Shown here in pieces: positions 48,243-61,000 of a stretch of DNA of 64,000 bases. The position numbers were made by a program, and so were the translations under genes. Origin of the DNA: Mastigias papua (taxonomy: Eukaryota; Cnidaria; Scyphozoa; Rhizostomeae; Mastigiidae); assembly GCA_964019165.1 (NCBI GenBank), contig OZ025275.1, positions 11,953,030 through 12,017,029 on the forward strand, written 5' to 3'. Positions within the stretch are counted from its first letter, which is position 1. Each line of letters starts with the position of its first letter. The notes beneath the pieces were generated by a model, which saw nothing but the letters and a program-made list of their open reading frames with translations, was not told where the DNA came from and searched no databases.

Positions 48243-48704
48243 GATACATGCTATTGTCTTACAAGATACATGCTATTGTCTTACAAGATACATGCTATTG
48301 TCTTACAAGATACATGCTATTGTCTTACAAGATACATGCTATTGTCTTACAAGATACATGCTATTGTCTTACAAGATACATGCTATTGTCTTACAAGATA
48401 CATGCTATTGTCTTACAAGATACATGCTATTGTCTTACAAGATATATGCTATTGTCTTACAAGATACATGCTATTGTCTTACAAGATATATGCTATTGTC
48501 TTACAAGATACATGCTATTGTCTTACAAGATATATGCTATTGTCTTACAAGATACATGCTATTGTCTTACAAGATATATGCTATTGTCTTACAAGATACA
48601 TGCTATTGTCTTACAAGATATATGCTATTGTCTTACAAGATACATGCTATTGTCTTACAAGATATATGCTATTGTCTTACAAGATACATGCTATTGTCTT
48701 ACAA
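48243..48704. repeat. 22-bp tandem minisatellite, 21 copies
   Basis: Exactly 21 units of 22 bp beginning GATACATGCTATTG, with a single variable site (ACATG or ATATG). Units 1-9 are all C; units 10-21 alternate T, C strictly, a 44-bp higher-order unit. Since 22 is not divisible by 3 and the unit lacks stops, all three + frames stay open, giving artefactual repetitive ORFs. Lies about 1 kb upstream of the TMF1 start. Confidence 0.98.
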
Positions 48705-49546
48705 GACAGGCAGTTTTAGGCTCAGTAGTGAAAATTTCTTAGTTTTTAATGATTTCAGTATCAAATGTCTCTTAAGTCGTTCTTACTAATTCAGACTGTC
48801 CAACTGTCCCACTTTGAGCGAGGCAGTCCCGCTTTCAGAAGAATTGTCCCGCGTCCAGTACTGACCTCGTTTGGCACACAGTTTGTACCAGTTTTTAGGC
48901 ACTGTTGATGATTCACCCAAACTACTTTCACGAAAAAGCTATAGGGACGGTCATCAAAATAAAACAAGTTAGAATTAGGTGACAAGCTGTATGCTCTAAG
49001 AACTGCGGTACTTGACTTTCAAATTACCAGTTTGCCCATTTTTACTGCTGGTATAGAAGTTGATGAGTTCTGAGCTTTAAATTCACAATATTGGCACAGT
49101 TGATACCTACCAGCCTGTCTACAGTACCCTTCTCATAATCATACGTGCACTTCTGGTATTGCCAACCAGCAATGCTAACAGTTAAGGATGGTTCTCTATG
49201 GTACCAGAAATTGACTCGGAAGGCACACCTGGACGCACAACTGTCGCACCTTTACTGCCGTTGAAGCTGAGCGTAGATGAAGACTGTTTCAGTTTTAAGC
49301 CACCAAAGGCTTTGTTTGAAATAAACACCGCAATTATTGAATCAGATGTACTTTATGGCATTGTAATAAATATAATTTTTGTGCAAGGCATTATGTATAC
49401 CACTTCAAACATAATGAAATGTGTCAAGTTTTCAAAAGGTGTCCCACTTTGACAAGCTTAGCAAGTTGGACGTCTGCTAATTACATTTGAGTTCTGATGC
49501 TGAAAAGAGAACAGCACTTGTGCCGTGCTGAAGGATTCATGAGTGC

Positions 49547-49566
49547 GGGTGGGGTGGGGGGTGGGG
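49547..49566 (+). other. Strong G-quadruplex motif, single-base loops
   Basis: Reads GGGTGGGGTGGGGGGTGGGG: four G-runs of at least three separated by single T. Intergenic, between TMF1 and the LRR gene. Confidence 0.8.
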
Positions 49567-51223
49567 TGTTTTACAAGAAGTGTACTAACAAGGTACCGTA
49601 ATTACAGATAGGATATGATCATTAAGCCATATTTCACCAACGGCTTCTGCGAAAAGTGGGGATGAGTAGTGCACCCAATGCCCTCAACCTCAGCAGGGCC
49701 CTGGATAGCAACTTGTACAATCGTACAGTGCTAAACAGAAAGACACGTGTTGAACAGAAGTAACATAGATATATATAGACTAGCATATGACATATATGCA
49801 AATATGTATACAAACTTATCGACTTTGTTAGGTCTGGAAAATCTAATATTGATCCTACTTAATTTTTAAAGCAGATGAACACTACCTTCCTATTAAAAGG
49901 TGTTTATTTTCGAGAGAACATACTGTACAGCCTAAGAACTGTAGCCTTGAACACGAACAGCGGTCTTGAAAATGAAAATTAGTGAACCACTAGCCTATGG
50001 GTGTAAGAATCAGTGAGTACTTCAGCTATGAATTTTTGTGGCAAATAGAGGAAATGTTAAGGGAGTATATCACATTAGGTTCCTTGAAAAAATTGGGTGC
50101 GCTACTGGACGATGTTTTTAGATTCCACCTATAAACTAAAACAGTCTGTTACATAGTGGTCTTGCAAATTTACTTTATTTCAGACCTTACCTTACTGCTT
50201 CCATGCGTTTATTTTGTCGCAAAAGTTATGAATAACTCGCAGGGGTGTCACAATCTTTAGCCCTGTTCATAATGGTTGCGTAGTTCATATTGAGAATGAC
50301 ATCCAATTGATAGACAGGCACAAATGTTTTTAATCAGTTTTAACAAAGCGTTATCAGCGTTTCTACTCTCTAAATACAGCTTGAAACAAATCCATGTGAA
50401 GAAAATTAAGATGCGAACTTGAATGTTAATAAGTTTAGAGTCTTAAAAAGACGGCGTAAATATCATGACTAAAATATATATCATGGTATCGAATATTTAC
50501 AAAGGTAATGAAATGTTCATCTGTTAAAAATAACAATCAGTTGAATGAAAACCCAGAGAGGCCGTGAGAAATACTCTACTTGGATAAAGGAAAGCTAATA
50601 CAGATATCTCAATTGCAATGGTTAAACTCCCTAAGGAAAAATCTTGCATGAAATTTTTCAGGTATATTCCATATTTTGAATGACGAAGCTTTTACACAGC
50701 TTACGAAACGAATCCTTGCGAAGTATGGTATGGAGGATGCAAATCTTACGCCAAATTTTTGAACATATGTTGTTTCATAACTAAGATTATACTACCACAA
50801 ATGAGCAATTGCAATGTAGAACTTACTGATTGCATTGGTTATACCTATATCCATAGAGCATGTTACGAGTTAATCTTCTCAATGTGATCCAAAAGCGCAT
50901 GAAACCAAAATGGCTTGGATCCAAAAGCACTCATAACAAGTTGGACCGAATCTAATATGGCAAAATCTATACTAGCAGTTGCTAATCGGAACCAAGGGAA
51001 TTGTTTAATCATTAATGAGACAATGCAACCAAGGCTGGTTTAGCATAAGAATTCAATCACTACATGAGTGCTCAGAAAGCGAAGTCTCTCTGCTTGTAGT
51101 ATACAGAATATATGTGAAAATATCGAAAATTGTAGACGATTCGACATAAATTTAAATCAAGATTACCTATGACGTGTTATAATCAAAACTTCTACAACTC
51201 ACGGAAGCATATTTTCGAAAGCA

Positions 51224-51225
<2 letters not shown>

Positions 51226-51315
<90 letters not shown>

Positions 51316-51350
51316 GTGCTTTCGAAAACGCATATATATATATATATATT
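51226..51350. repeat. (TA)n microsatellite with inverted flanks
   Basis: About 43 TA units (51,226-51,312), then TTCGTGCTTTCGAAAACGCA and a further short (TA)n. The flanking TTTTCGAAAGCATG on the left and CGTGCTTTCGAAAA on the right are inverted copies, so the whole can fold into a long hairpin. Confidence 0.95.
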
Positions 51351-51961
51351 TATTATCTATCATCAATGAAAGTATCAATACATAACTAATGCACAGCTAT
51401 AAACTAATGGAAAGTAAGATAATTAACATCTATTACAAATCTATCAGGATTCGATGAGGCCTCGATGCTAGTTCAACTATAAACTCCTGAAAACGAGGGT
51501 CAAATTTATTTGTTATTGAATTTCTAAGTATAGAGAGTATAGCAAATGTACCTAATTAACTCTGGTGGATGGCACATTCTACTTCTAAAGGTACCAATAT
51601 AATTTTATTAATATTACCTATAGAACACCTAATGTATAACCTGCAGTTTGAGGTAAACCTGTCAATCAGCGCATGACACTATTGTCCGCAAAGTGATATT
51701 CATCCACAATGGCCAGCAAATGAAGTTTATTTGTTTTCTAGTAAACTCTCTAAAGGTAGATGGCAATCATTGAACTGTTTCTTGACAACCGTGAGTGCTT
51801 AAATTCGCCGTTGCTTCATTCCTTTGAGATCCTCACTCCACTATAAATAACTGACATTGGCAGTACCACTTCTACCACCAGGACACATTGGAAAATTGAA
51901 GCGAGATCATGCGAGATCCCGGTAATTCTCTGAGTGTATGGTGCGTAAATTCTTCTCAGAT

Positions 51962-52070
51962 CTAAATGTTATAGTTCATCGAGTAATCGTTGGTCGGAGA
52001 TTTCTTGTAAGAAATAGGTGTCCTTTTTTCGTTTCTGTTCTTTCGTGGCAGTGACATTGTTGAAGCTGCC
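51962..52070 (-). CDS. Cytoplasmic tail exon with stop
   Basis: Acceptor TTTTACAG; the first base completes the Arg codon of the previous exon. The tail is short, basic and Ser/Tyr-containing (MSLPRKNRNEK, then YKKSPTNDYSMNYNI and stop 51962-51964). The end Y-N-I fits a class II PDZ-ligand form (hydrophobic-x-hydrophobic), an inference only. AATAAA hexamers on the - strand at 51726-51731, 51604-51609 and 51505-51510 are candidate polyadenylation signals. Confidence 0.85.
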
Positions 52071-55000
52071 CTGTAAAAGTGAATAGCAGTGGCACTCTTA
52101 AGAGTTATGAAACGTGTATTGTCTACTTTCTAACGACGTATCTACACGGCCTAATCACAAAGTTTCCCCAGCTAGTAAAAATTCCTTTAAAATGCTATGA
52201 TGAGATTTGATATGAATTCCTTGAAATGATTTTCCAGAGAATATTTAGTGGAACTGAATTGAATGCCAGGCACCAACAATCTCCTGAGATGAGGCTTTTA
52301 TTAGACATGAGAGAAATTCTTGGAAACGACCTTCCAAAGAGTGCTTGATGTAACAAAACTACAACACCAGGGGCAAAAGATCTCAAGCGATGGGACGGTA
52401 ACAAGTTGCGGCATAAATTCATGGAAATGATTTTTCAGGGAGCGTTTTGTTGAACTAGATAAAGTACAACAATAGACTTGTGAAGCATGTAGAGTAGAAG
52501 GCCTTACCGTCGTGCGATGGGTCTTCTGTACAGGTACACGAATAAAATGATGACAACAACAATGATGACACTACCAATTGCAACACCAATTATCAAAGGC
52601 AGTGGTGTATGGTTTTCATAGGCTGAAAAACAGTACAAAATGTTACTGCGCGCTTAGGATTAAACGGTACAGATTGAATTTGCCTGTTAGGATATTCGCA
52701 GAAGCATGCATTGTTGGCTTTGTGGCATCTATGCCAACTGGACAGTGCCTTATTAAAAGGACGTTGTCGAACGGGGTCAAAGTAGCACAAACCCTCTTCA
52801 CTTTAGGTGTCCGATAGGTGACCTTATTGTATATTAATGGTATTTAGTCTATTAAAACCTAGATCATTAGCTTAATAGCACACTATTATATATAAAATGA
52901 GTGCTGAGGTGAGTTATATGGACATTAAACATCTCCCCGTCACTGTCATTCAACGTATTCTACTTCTTAAACACAGTATTTATATTACGTAGTTAAAAAT
53001 AGATATTAATAGAGCATTGAGAACTTTCGAGTTTGGAACTAATTCATCATTCAGAAAAATCAATTTTAACAAATAATGTTACATGTAGCGAAGCCATGTT
53101 AATGAAAGACTATTCCAGGATATAAGTGACTCAGCAATGACTTAGATATATTCGATTAATAATAGAACATTTCGAGACAAACTCGTCCCATCTTCACCTT
53201 AGTCATTAACATTGGTTTTTCCGGATGATGACTTACATTTAAGTATGCAAACTTGACAGTTCTTTCTGGTTTCTGGCTCTCAAAGGCCATTTGTCGCGCA
53301 TAGGATCATAAGCATAGGAGGCGGGGAGATGGGAGGGCTGCAGACCTTCTATTTGGGCAGAAATCTATTTCATCCGGGCAGTCTCTTCAGAAAAAACTAC
53401 AGTTTTCCCAAAAATAGCTTTAGCTTAACAGGGTTAAACAACAACTCATTCCTGAGGGCAAAATATCAGTGATTCGGGAAGACAGTTTGTAGCCCCCAAA
53501 ATAAGCCTCTATGCTCACGCATAGGATAGGTATCTTGAAATTCACGTATAACACTAAAAATAGATTCCTTATCTTTCAATGGAAGTCAGTAAAATATTGT
53601 GTTCCCATCGACCTAAGATGAACAATCTCTATTCTTATACTACTTACACTCACTCTCAGGATTCTTTTTTGTCACAATTTGATTTCTATCTGCTGTATTT
53701 GTCTTGCTGGATGTTGGATCAATAACATCGTTCATAATTTTGCCAGTCGTCAATTGCTTAGTTGTTTCAGTCGTAGTTTTAACAGCGCTTGTTGGAGCAG
53801 CTTCGGTAACTGAAAGAGAATTCAAGTTTGTCGGATCGTAATATGTTGTCTCATATTGAGCTCATATAACTCTACAAAAGTGTTTTGAATGTATGTTACT
53901 TAGGGCATACTGTATCGCACAAAGGAATCCTTTCTTTGTGCATGGAGTTTTATTAGAGTCTCTATAACCTTTTTATTTTCGTTACATTTGATACATAATT
54001 TTGCAATATCGACATATTTCTTAATGATCTATGTTTTTATGCGTTTTGCTTTATTATCAAGAAAAACTTTGGCTGGGATTCATTCAAGAGGAGTTTAGTC
54101 AATGTTTTCATGACAGCGAAAAATACCGAATGATTGTCAAATGAGAGTGAAAATAATGGAATAACTTAAGACATATTGGGAAGACTCTGCGTCCCCCACT
54201 CTATGTATGTCTGCCAGTGTACAATATGATTTAATGTGCGTAAGCTATTGATTGTAACTGATAACTTTAACTGTATCGCATTTTACTACATAATGAGAAT
54301 TTGCCACTTTATAGGCGAAATTCATGGTCTTCTTGAGTTATCGATTAATATCTAGCTTGAGTTCACTTTCTCATGCAAATTATTACCGATTGATTTCTAT
54401 GGGCACTTTATCAGTCAATTTGCAGCAGCTGATCACTTTGAGTCCACTCATTCTGCCTACATTGATTTAACAGAGGCCACTAGTACATTGTCGTAAATAT
54501 ATAAAGGGTGCATCGGTGGTCAGTACATGTACCTTGCCGAATATACATTAGAATCGTCCAACTTCATGCTGAAATGCCTATTACCCACGTCAGAAGGCAT
54601 TTGACCTCATCACATCACCCAAGTCAGGTATTGACAGGGGGCTATTGGTGCAAGGATTGCCAATTAGAATTAAGAACCCAGGCCTAGGCTAGGCCTGAAG
54701 AGGTAATTGACAAACTGAAAGATCAAGCACTGTATATAGAAAGCAAAAGATGCGAGGTAGCAGTTTGGGGTCTTGAGTAATGTTGAAAATGCTTTTTGGA
54801 ACCAATTTGGTTGGTGCAAAATGGATGGCTGAGCAAATCCTAGCCCGTTAGGTTTGAGAACAAAACTGCAAATCATACCACAGTTAGCATCTTTAATTGC
54901 TTCTTCGACAGTTTTATTCAGGTTTGTGCAGCGTATATACTTCAAATCAACTATCTTGCTCTTTATCGATTCATCTGAAAGGTCGCTCTTTAATTTGCAG

Positions 55001-58000
55001 GTGCATTTTATCGGATTGCTCTTTAATTTGCTGGAAAAGAAAGTCATTCAAAAGTGAAATAAAAAATCCAACGTAAGTCTTTTTGTTGTAAATAGCCAGT
55101 AGAATGCTCAGTGATGCTAAGGTTATAGCCTAAGGCAAAAATTCATTACAATTATCTCCCCTGCTGTAATAATCATTATTTCTTCTTGGAAACATTTAAA
55201 CAAGTCCGAAAATTAATGCTATTCCTGCTCAAAACTAAGACCTGCAGTTGATATGATTAGGGCATTAAAGTACGTTATTCTCACAGTCCTTATATCACAG
55301 TTGAATGGACTGTCCTGCAAATCGCATATTAAATTGTTAAACTTAAAACAGTCATCAGGTTTACTCACATTTTGGAGTATTTAGGCAGTATGCGAATCGC
55401 TTCTGTTGGAACTGTAGTAAACAGGTTTGATTCCAAATTTCTGCATTTGAAATAAGAACGGTAAAAATTAGATAAATCCAGAAGTTGTTGAACATATTGA
55501 ACAGACCCCTTGATATTGGGAGTCACTTGGTAAATTGGCGTGTACCGTATTCATTAGTTGTGCAAGTACGTTCATTAATAAGCGATAGTACTGCAAGAGT
55601 CAATGAACAAGACAAGCCTAAGAGTTTGATGAAGATGATACAATTGGAACCTGATTAAATCGAGATGCGCTACACTTTTTTTTTATAAGAAAAGCACCTT
55701 TTTTCCTGAGGCTCAATTTTCTTAACTTTCACGAATTTGAGGCTGAGATTTTCTCAAGATTTTCTTAACTTTTGCAGGAATAAACTGGCTGAAACAGGCT
55801 ATTCTGTATTTGTTGGGCCACCACAAGTCTCGATCTTTGTACGAGAGTTTGCAAAAATGAGCCAATATCAATTTCTGGTATGTAAAGAAGATGAACTGTA
55901 ATTTTCTTAGCATTTTCTTGAACTTGAGCCTTGTGATTTTCTTAGGATTTTCTTAAGATTTTGGCCATTTGAGCCTCATTTTCTTATAAACTTTTTTCTT
56001 ATAAAAAAACGTGTATTTTATTCAGCACGTTTCTATTTGAAGGTATCAGCAATAGGATGTGTAAGAAAGTGGGTGGCGGAATGGGCTCGGCACGGTGAAC
56101 TCTGTTGCATTAGCGAGTAAGATATTACAGTGTTTGTGCATATTTGAGATTAGGATTATAAATTGAAAGGCTGCTGCAATGTTTGTATGACAGGATTTCT
56201 CCAAAAACTAGCTTCCATGATTGCTATATAAGCTGTACCACAATGCTAGGTGACAAATGCAACGATTCATCTTTAACTTTCAATAGAATTGAAAAACGTT
56301 AACTGAAACCATCTGTCAAAGAGGTCTATCTAAAACACTTTCTGTCTTATTAAGCTTCCAGCATTATAGTTATAATTTTTGCTACGCTTGACTAGAGTAA
56401 GCAAGCGTTACAAAGATTTCTTTTGAATGTTTCTCAATACAACAAAACTCGCCAGAGAAACACAACAATACATGTTTCAGGTCATTCTTAATATACACTC
56501 AGTTGCGTATGACAGCATGCTACATCATTGATTACATACCGAAAATAAAATGAAATATTTATATGATCTAATGATTCAATGTGCAACCTAAAGCAACTGA
56601 AAAACATATTAAGAATAAAATATTGTTGTGCTACATCGAACTCTGACTAATTTTACTGGATTGAGAAACTCTCAAAAAATGACTTTGACCAATTTTAACG
56701 TATTGAGAAATTTTCAAAATATAACTATGTAAAGTTTAAACTTTAGCAACAGTAGATTCCGAGTGTTGAAAGCTTAGAATGGTACAAAATAACCATTAAC
56801 TAGCAATTTTCAAGCTTATGTTAATTACCCACAACATAAAATGAGGCTGGTACTTACAGATATTTTACCAAAGAGAGGTCTTTGAAAACATCTGGAGCCA
56901 GAGTTGATAAGCGATTCTTCTGCAAAGTCCTTTAGGGTAAAAAAATCTGGATATTTACTTGGGAAACGAGTGGTTAGAGTTGCAAATCGGCATCACCGCG
57001 CAGTTAATGATAGTAAATTTCAGAAAGGAATGGAGGTAAACTAGGAATCTGATATACTGGAATATAAGTGATTGGAATTAAAGCCATCGTCGTCGCAGTG
57101 AATGTAAATCTAAGAAAAGAAAGAAGGGAGAACTAGGGGTTGGGTGAAATTCGTGTAAGTCTTCTTTATGAGCTTGATAGTATTGCCGTACGAAGCAAGT
57201 GACATAAAAACGCCTGGAAATGCAGTTGTGAATAATTAAAATTGCCATATGTCAGCGAAATGATTATCTTCTAATCAAATGCCTGTTCCAGCATAAATTC
57301 AATCATGAGTTGGGTAGTAGCATTGTAAACGTAAGAATTTGATAGAAACTTACAGTGTTTCCAGTCTGTATAGCCCTTGAAAAGCACCAGGTGCGATCTT
57401 GGACAATTTGTTGTTCCCAAGGCCTCTGTAAAGTATGGGAATTCAAATTTCTTTAAGTAAAGGAACTCAAATTACAGCTTCCAAGAGAAGTGTGAGAATA
57501 ATGAGTAAAATATGATTGTAAGATAGATAAATAATGTAGGAAGATGCATCAACTACACACCAGGCTCAGCCATTGTTGGTGGAAGGACCAGAGAAATTAC
57601 ACGGTTTTTTATACGAAAACCACTTTTTGATCTGTGCCTCAATTTTCTTAACTTTTCCTAAAATGAGGCTGAGATTTTTTTAACTTTTTTGAGAGTAAAC
57701 TGGCTAAAAGGGGTAACCATTATTTGTTCAATCCTTCATTGAATCATTCGTCCCTTCATTCGCCTGTTCATTCATTTATTCATTCATTGAATCGTTCATT
57801 TATTCATTCATTGAATCATTCATTCATTCAATTAATTAATTAACTAATTACCTTTTCATTAATTCACACACAAATCATTCCCTCAGTACTTGAACAACTT
57901 AAAGCCAATGTACGGAATGTTTGTGAACCTGAGTTTTTATAGTTGGAAAACAAGAGACGGCTCAAAGATCAGAAAAGTTAAAGCTTTCAATGACTGCTTA

Positions 58001-61000
58001 TAAGATAAAAGTAAAAGTTAGCCCCATACACGATTCGTACGGTTTGGAATGCTTGTTAGAGGAAACACTTACCCTGGGCTGTGGACAAAGAGAGGTAGGA
58101 TAGTCAATCCTATCGCTTAAAAGACTGTGACGAGAATAGCAAGATTCAAGTAGTTGATTTTCTGCGTGCATTTTAAAGGTGTAAAAGAAAGGTACTAGTT
58201 AAGCGCACATATAATACTTTTTAATGTATATATGAGTAATCAAAATTTCCATGAAGTTCATTAGAAGCCAAAGAAATCTCCACACAAGTATACAATGAGA
58301 ACTCAATGCAAACTACATCTAGTCTATTGTTCAATATGAATCTTAATACGGAAACGTAAGAGGGTACTTACAAATGAAACATCTTGGTGAGATCCTTGAA
58401 AACCCCTGAAGGTAGTATTTCTATTTTGTTATCTTCTAAATTTCTGGATTCAAGAGAAAAAAAGAAAACGAGTAAGATATGAAGACTGACACATTCAAAG
58501 TATAGATTGGATCAATACGTATTTAGTCCATAGTGTAAAAATAAACTTGGATTAAATTGTTAAATCTCCTAGGGTTGAAAAATCACCTGGTCTTTTTAGC
58601 TCAGGCGTCAAGATATCTGTAGTTATGTATTCATTATATCAAGAAAATCTGCTATCATATTCAATAATTCATACTTACAGGTCGTAGATGCCTTCAGCTC
58701 CAGCAAACATAGCAGGTCGTATAACTTTAATGAGATTAGATTTCCAATCCCTGTTGCGGAAAGTTGAAATCTATTAATACGGGTGTAACGGTCAATAAAG
58801 AAATCATCAACATATATGAAAATCATATTCTAAATTACAGATATACTTGACACAAACAACAGATCTTAACGGGGCACCGCATGAGACATTATGAAACAAA
58901 TCTTTTAGCCTTGAATACCGAATAATCGTCCTTCTGACTGCTAATTTTCAAAATTTACCCCAGTTCAAAATCATATCAAAACATACAAATCCCCTGACAT
59001 CAACGGTATCCAATAATCATATATTATTAATCACAACACACTTAAATCGCTATGGTATCGCATGGCATATTTTCATTGCAGAGCAATGCAATCTTTACTT
59101 ACAAAAGAAACTTCGCTGTGGAACCTTTGAAAATCCCATCTGGTAGGTTTTCAAGTAGATTCCCCTCTAGGTAACTATAGAAGAGACGATAAATGTAACA
59201 TTAGATGTAAGATCAAACCTGCAGGTAATGGGCCGGAAGCATATTAGAGCAAGACAAATTTGAATAAAAAGTTCGTCGACTGCAGTGCTAGGGTTGGTGA
59301 AATCATAACTCATAATCCGAAATGTGCCGTGTGTTCTACATAAAAAATGGATAGTTGTAGACTGTTGCTTGATACCTAGCATTTGCTACGTTTCAAAACT
59401 AGATGGTCGTAGTCCACCAAAGTGTAAGCTCTTGTGAGTAGCGTGCTTCGTTAACAAGAAAACAATAAGGATTATATTTGCCCACATTTTCTGTTGACAG
59501 CTCGACTGGGCTCTAAATCAGTATAGCCATCCGGGAATATCAATCTTGAAAGCATTTGCTAGACTTCTAGTTTGAACTTGCCTTATATATAAACGCAACA
59601 ATAATCTCAATAGCAGCATACTTCAGTCAAAACTCACTTTCATATCAACAACTTAATACTGAATGCTAACATTTAAAATTTACAAAGAAGCCTTGAAACA
59701 TACAAATGAATTAATGATCCTGGTGCTGTTGAAGAATTGGCAAATAATTCCTTTCCAATAGATTTAATTTTGTTGTATGAAGTGAAACTGAAAGGTCAAG
59801 ACATAGGCAATATGATTTGAAGTCGAATTTAACTCAAACTCATAGACATTGCTTCTGTCAAGCAAGGCATCACATGTTATCAGATCGATCTGGGAATATG
59901 CTCAAATACACAGTTAAGGTATGGGAGAACGTAAAAAGTGCAATAATTGGTGCAACTAAGTACCCAGGAATACCGCCATTAAATTGTTGCTCAAGTCTTC
60001 TAATATATAAGTGATCATAGATATACGTCTTTAAATTGAGTTGCTGATGATTCCAGTAATATATTGTAGATTAGTCTTAAGCAATGAGATAAAGCAATAC
60101 CAATTTACTAATCTTTGGTAAGCTTGTCACGATAATTTAGATTCAAACAAAGTGCGGGAGGGAGACATGGTGGCTTTGTGTCAGATATCTCTGCCAGCAA
60201 AGCAAGCTGCCAAATGCTTGAGAGCTCTGATTAGGTCTATTGTCTTCCAACCTAATTGACCAATCATCATGCAGGATTCTGGCCACACATACACATCCCA
60301 CAGCCAAATGTTGGCTGATTTTGCATGACGATTGATTGACGGTAGCATTCAAACATTTGGGGGCTATGCTATCTCCACCAGGTGTAGTGTCGTTGCATGA
60401 ATTCGTAATTGTGAATCGCGTAGTACCTTCCCTGCGGGGGAGGAAGAGTGAGTAATTAGGAAGAAATGTCTTACATTTCTCGTAATCTGTGTAGATTTGC
60501 AAATATCCTATCTGGTAGATGTTCAATTCTATTTTGCTCAATGCTCCTGAAAATCAATAGTATCGCTGTCAGAAAAAGAATCTCCAAAGAGATATTGATG
60601 AGTATCAATGAAAAAAAAGTAAGGTCATTAAATCAAAAGAGGCAAGATGCAATAGAAAACGATAAGCAATCAATGTATCGTGAAGAAAAAACATTAAGAA
60701 GTGAGATCAGTGCACCAAACGTCTGCGTTAGAAGGAATCTAACATCTTTCTTCTTAGTACATGACGAATAGTTGATGATCAGACTTCGTACAGTTAACTG
60801 ACTGTCGTTACTAGCATTTTATTTCGCTCATATTTTCGAATCTATCAGTTTCAAATTAATTCCTAATTGACTTGAAATATAGAGGAACTTTTAACCAGAC
60901 TTGCTGCAAGCAAACAGCTTACAGAACAAAAATAAAGCATTTTATTAACTGCTGTATTTTCTGTAGTAGTTTACTTGATTCTTGCACTGGGCTGTTGAGA

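Larger units (their letters stand above)
48705..51961. other. Intergenic region between TMF1 and the LRR gene
   Basis: AT-rich sequence with a few short frames that do not look like protein. Contains the G4 motif at 49,547 and the TA hairpin at 51,226. The end nearest 51,961 should hold the 3' UTR of the LRR gene. Confidence 0.6.

Noticed and set aside
48243..48704. CRISPR-like array
   Set aside because: Units are head-to-tail with no spacers, and the genome is eukaryotic; it is a minisatellite.
48248..48789. Three long overlapping + strand frames with a 22-residue repeated peptide
   Set aside because: They are the same 22-bp minisatellite read in three frames; no start context, splice signals or non-repeat sequence support a protein.
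58068..58140. Sequence with a donor-like CTTACC on the - strand between LRR exons
   Set aside because: No LRR pattern, wrong length and no in-phase acceptor; the neighbouring 72-nt exons already join in frame without it.
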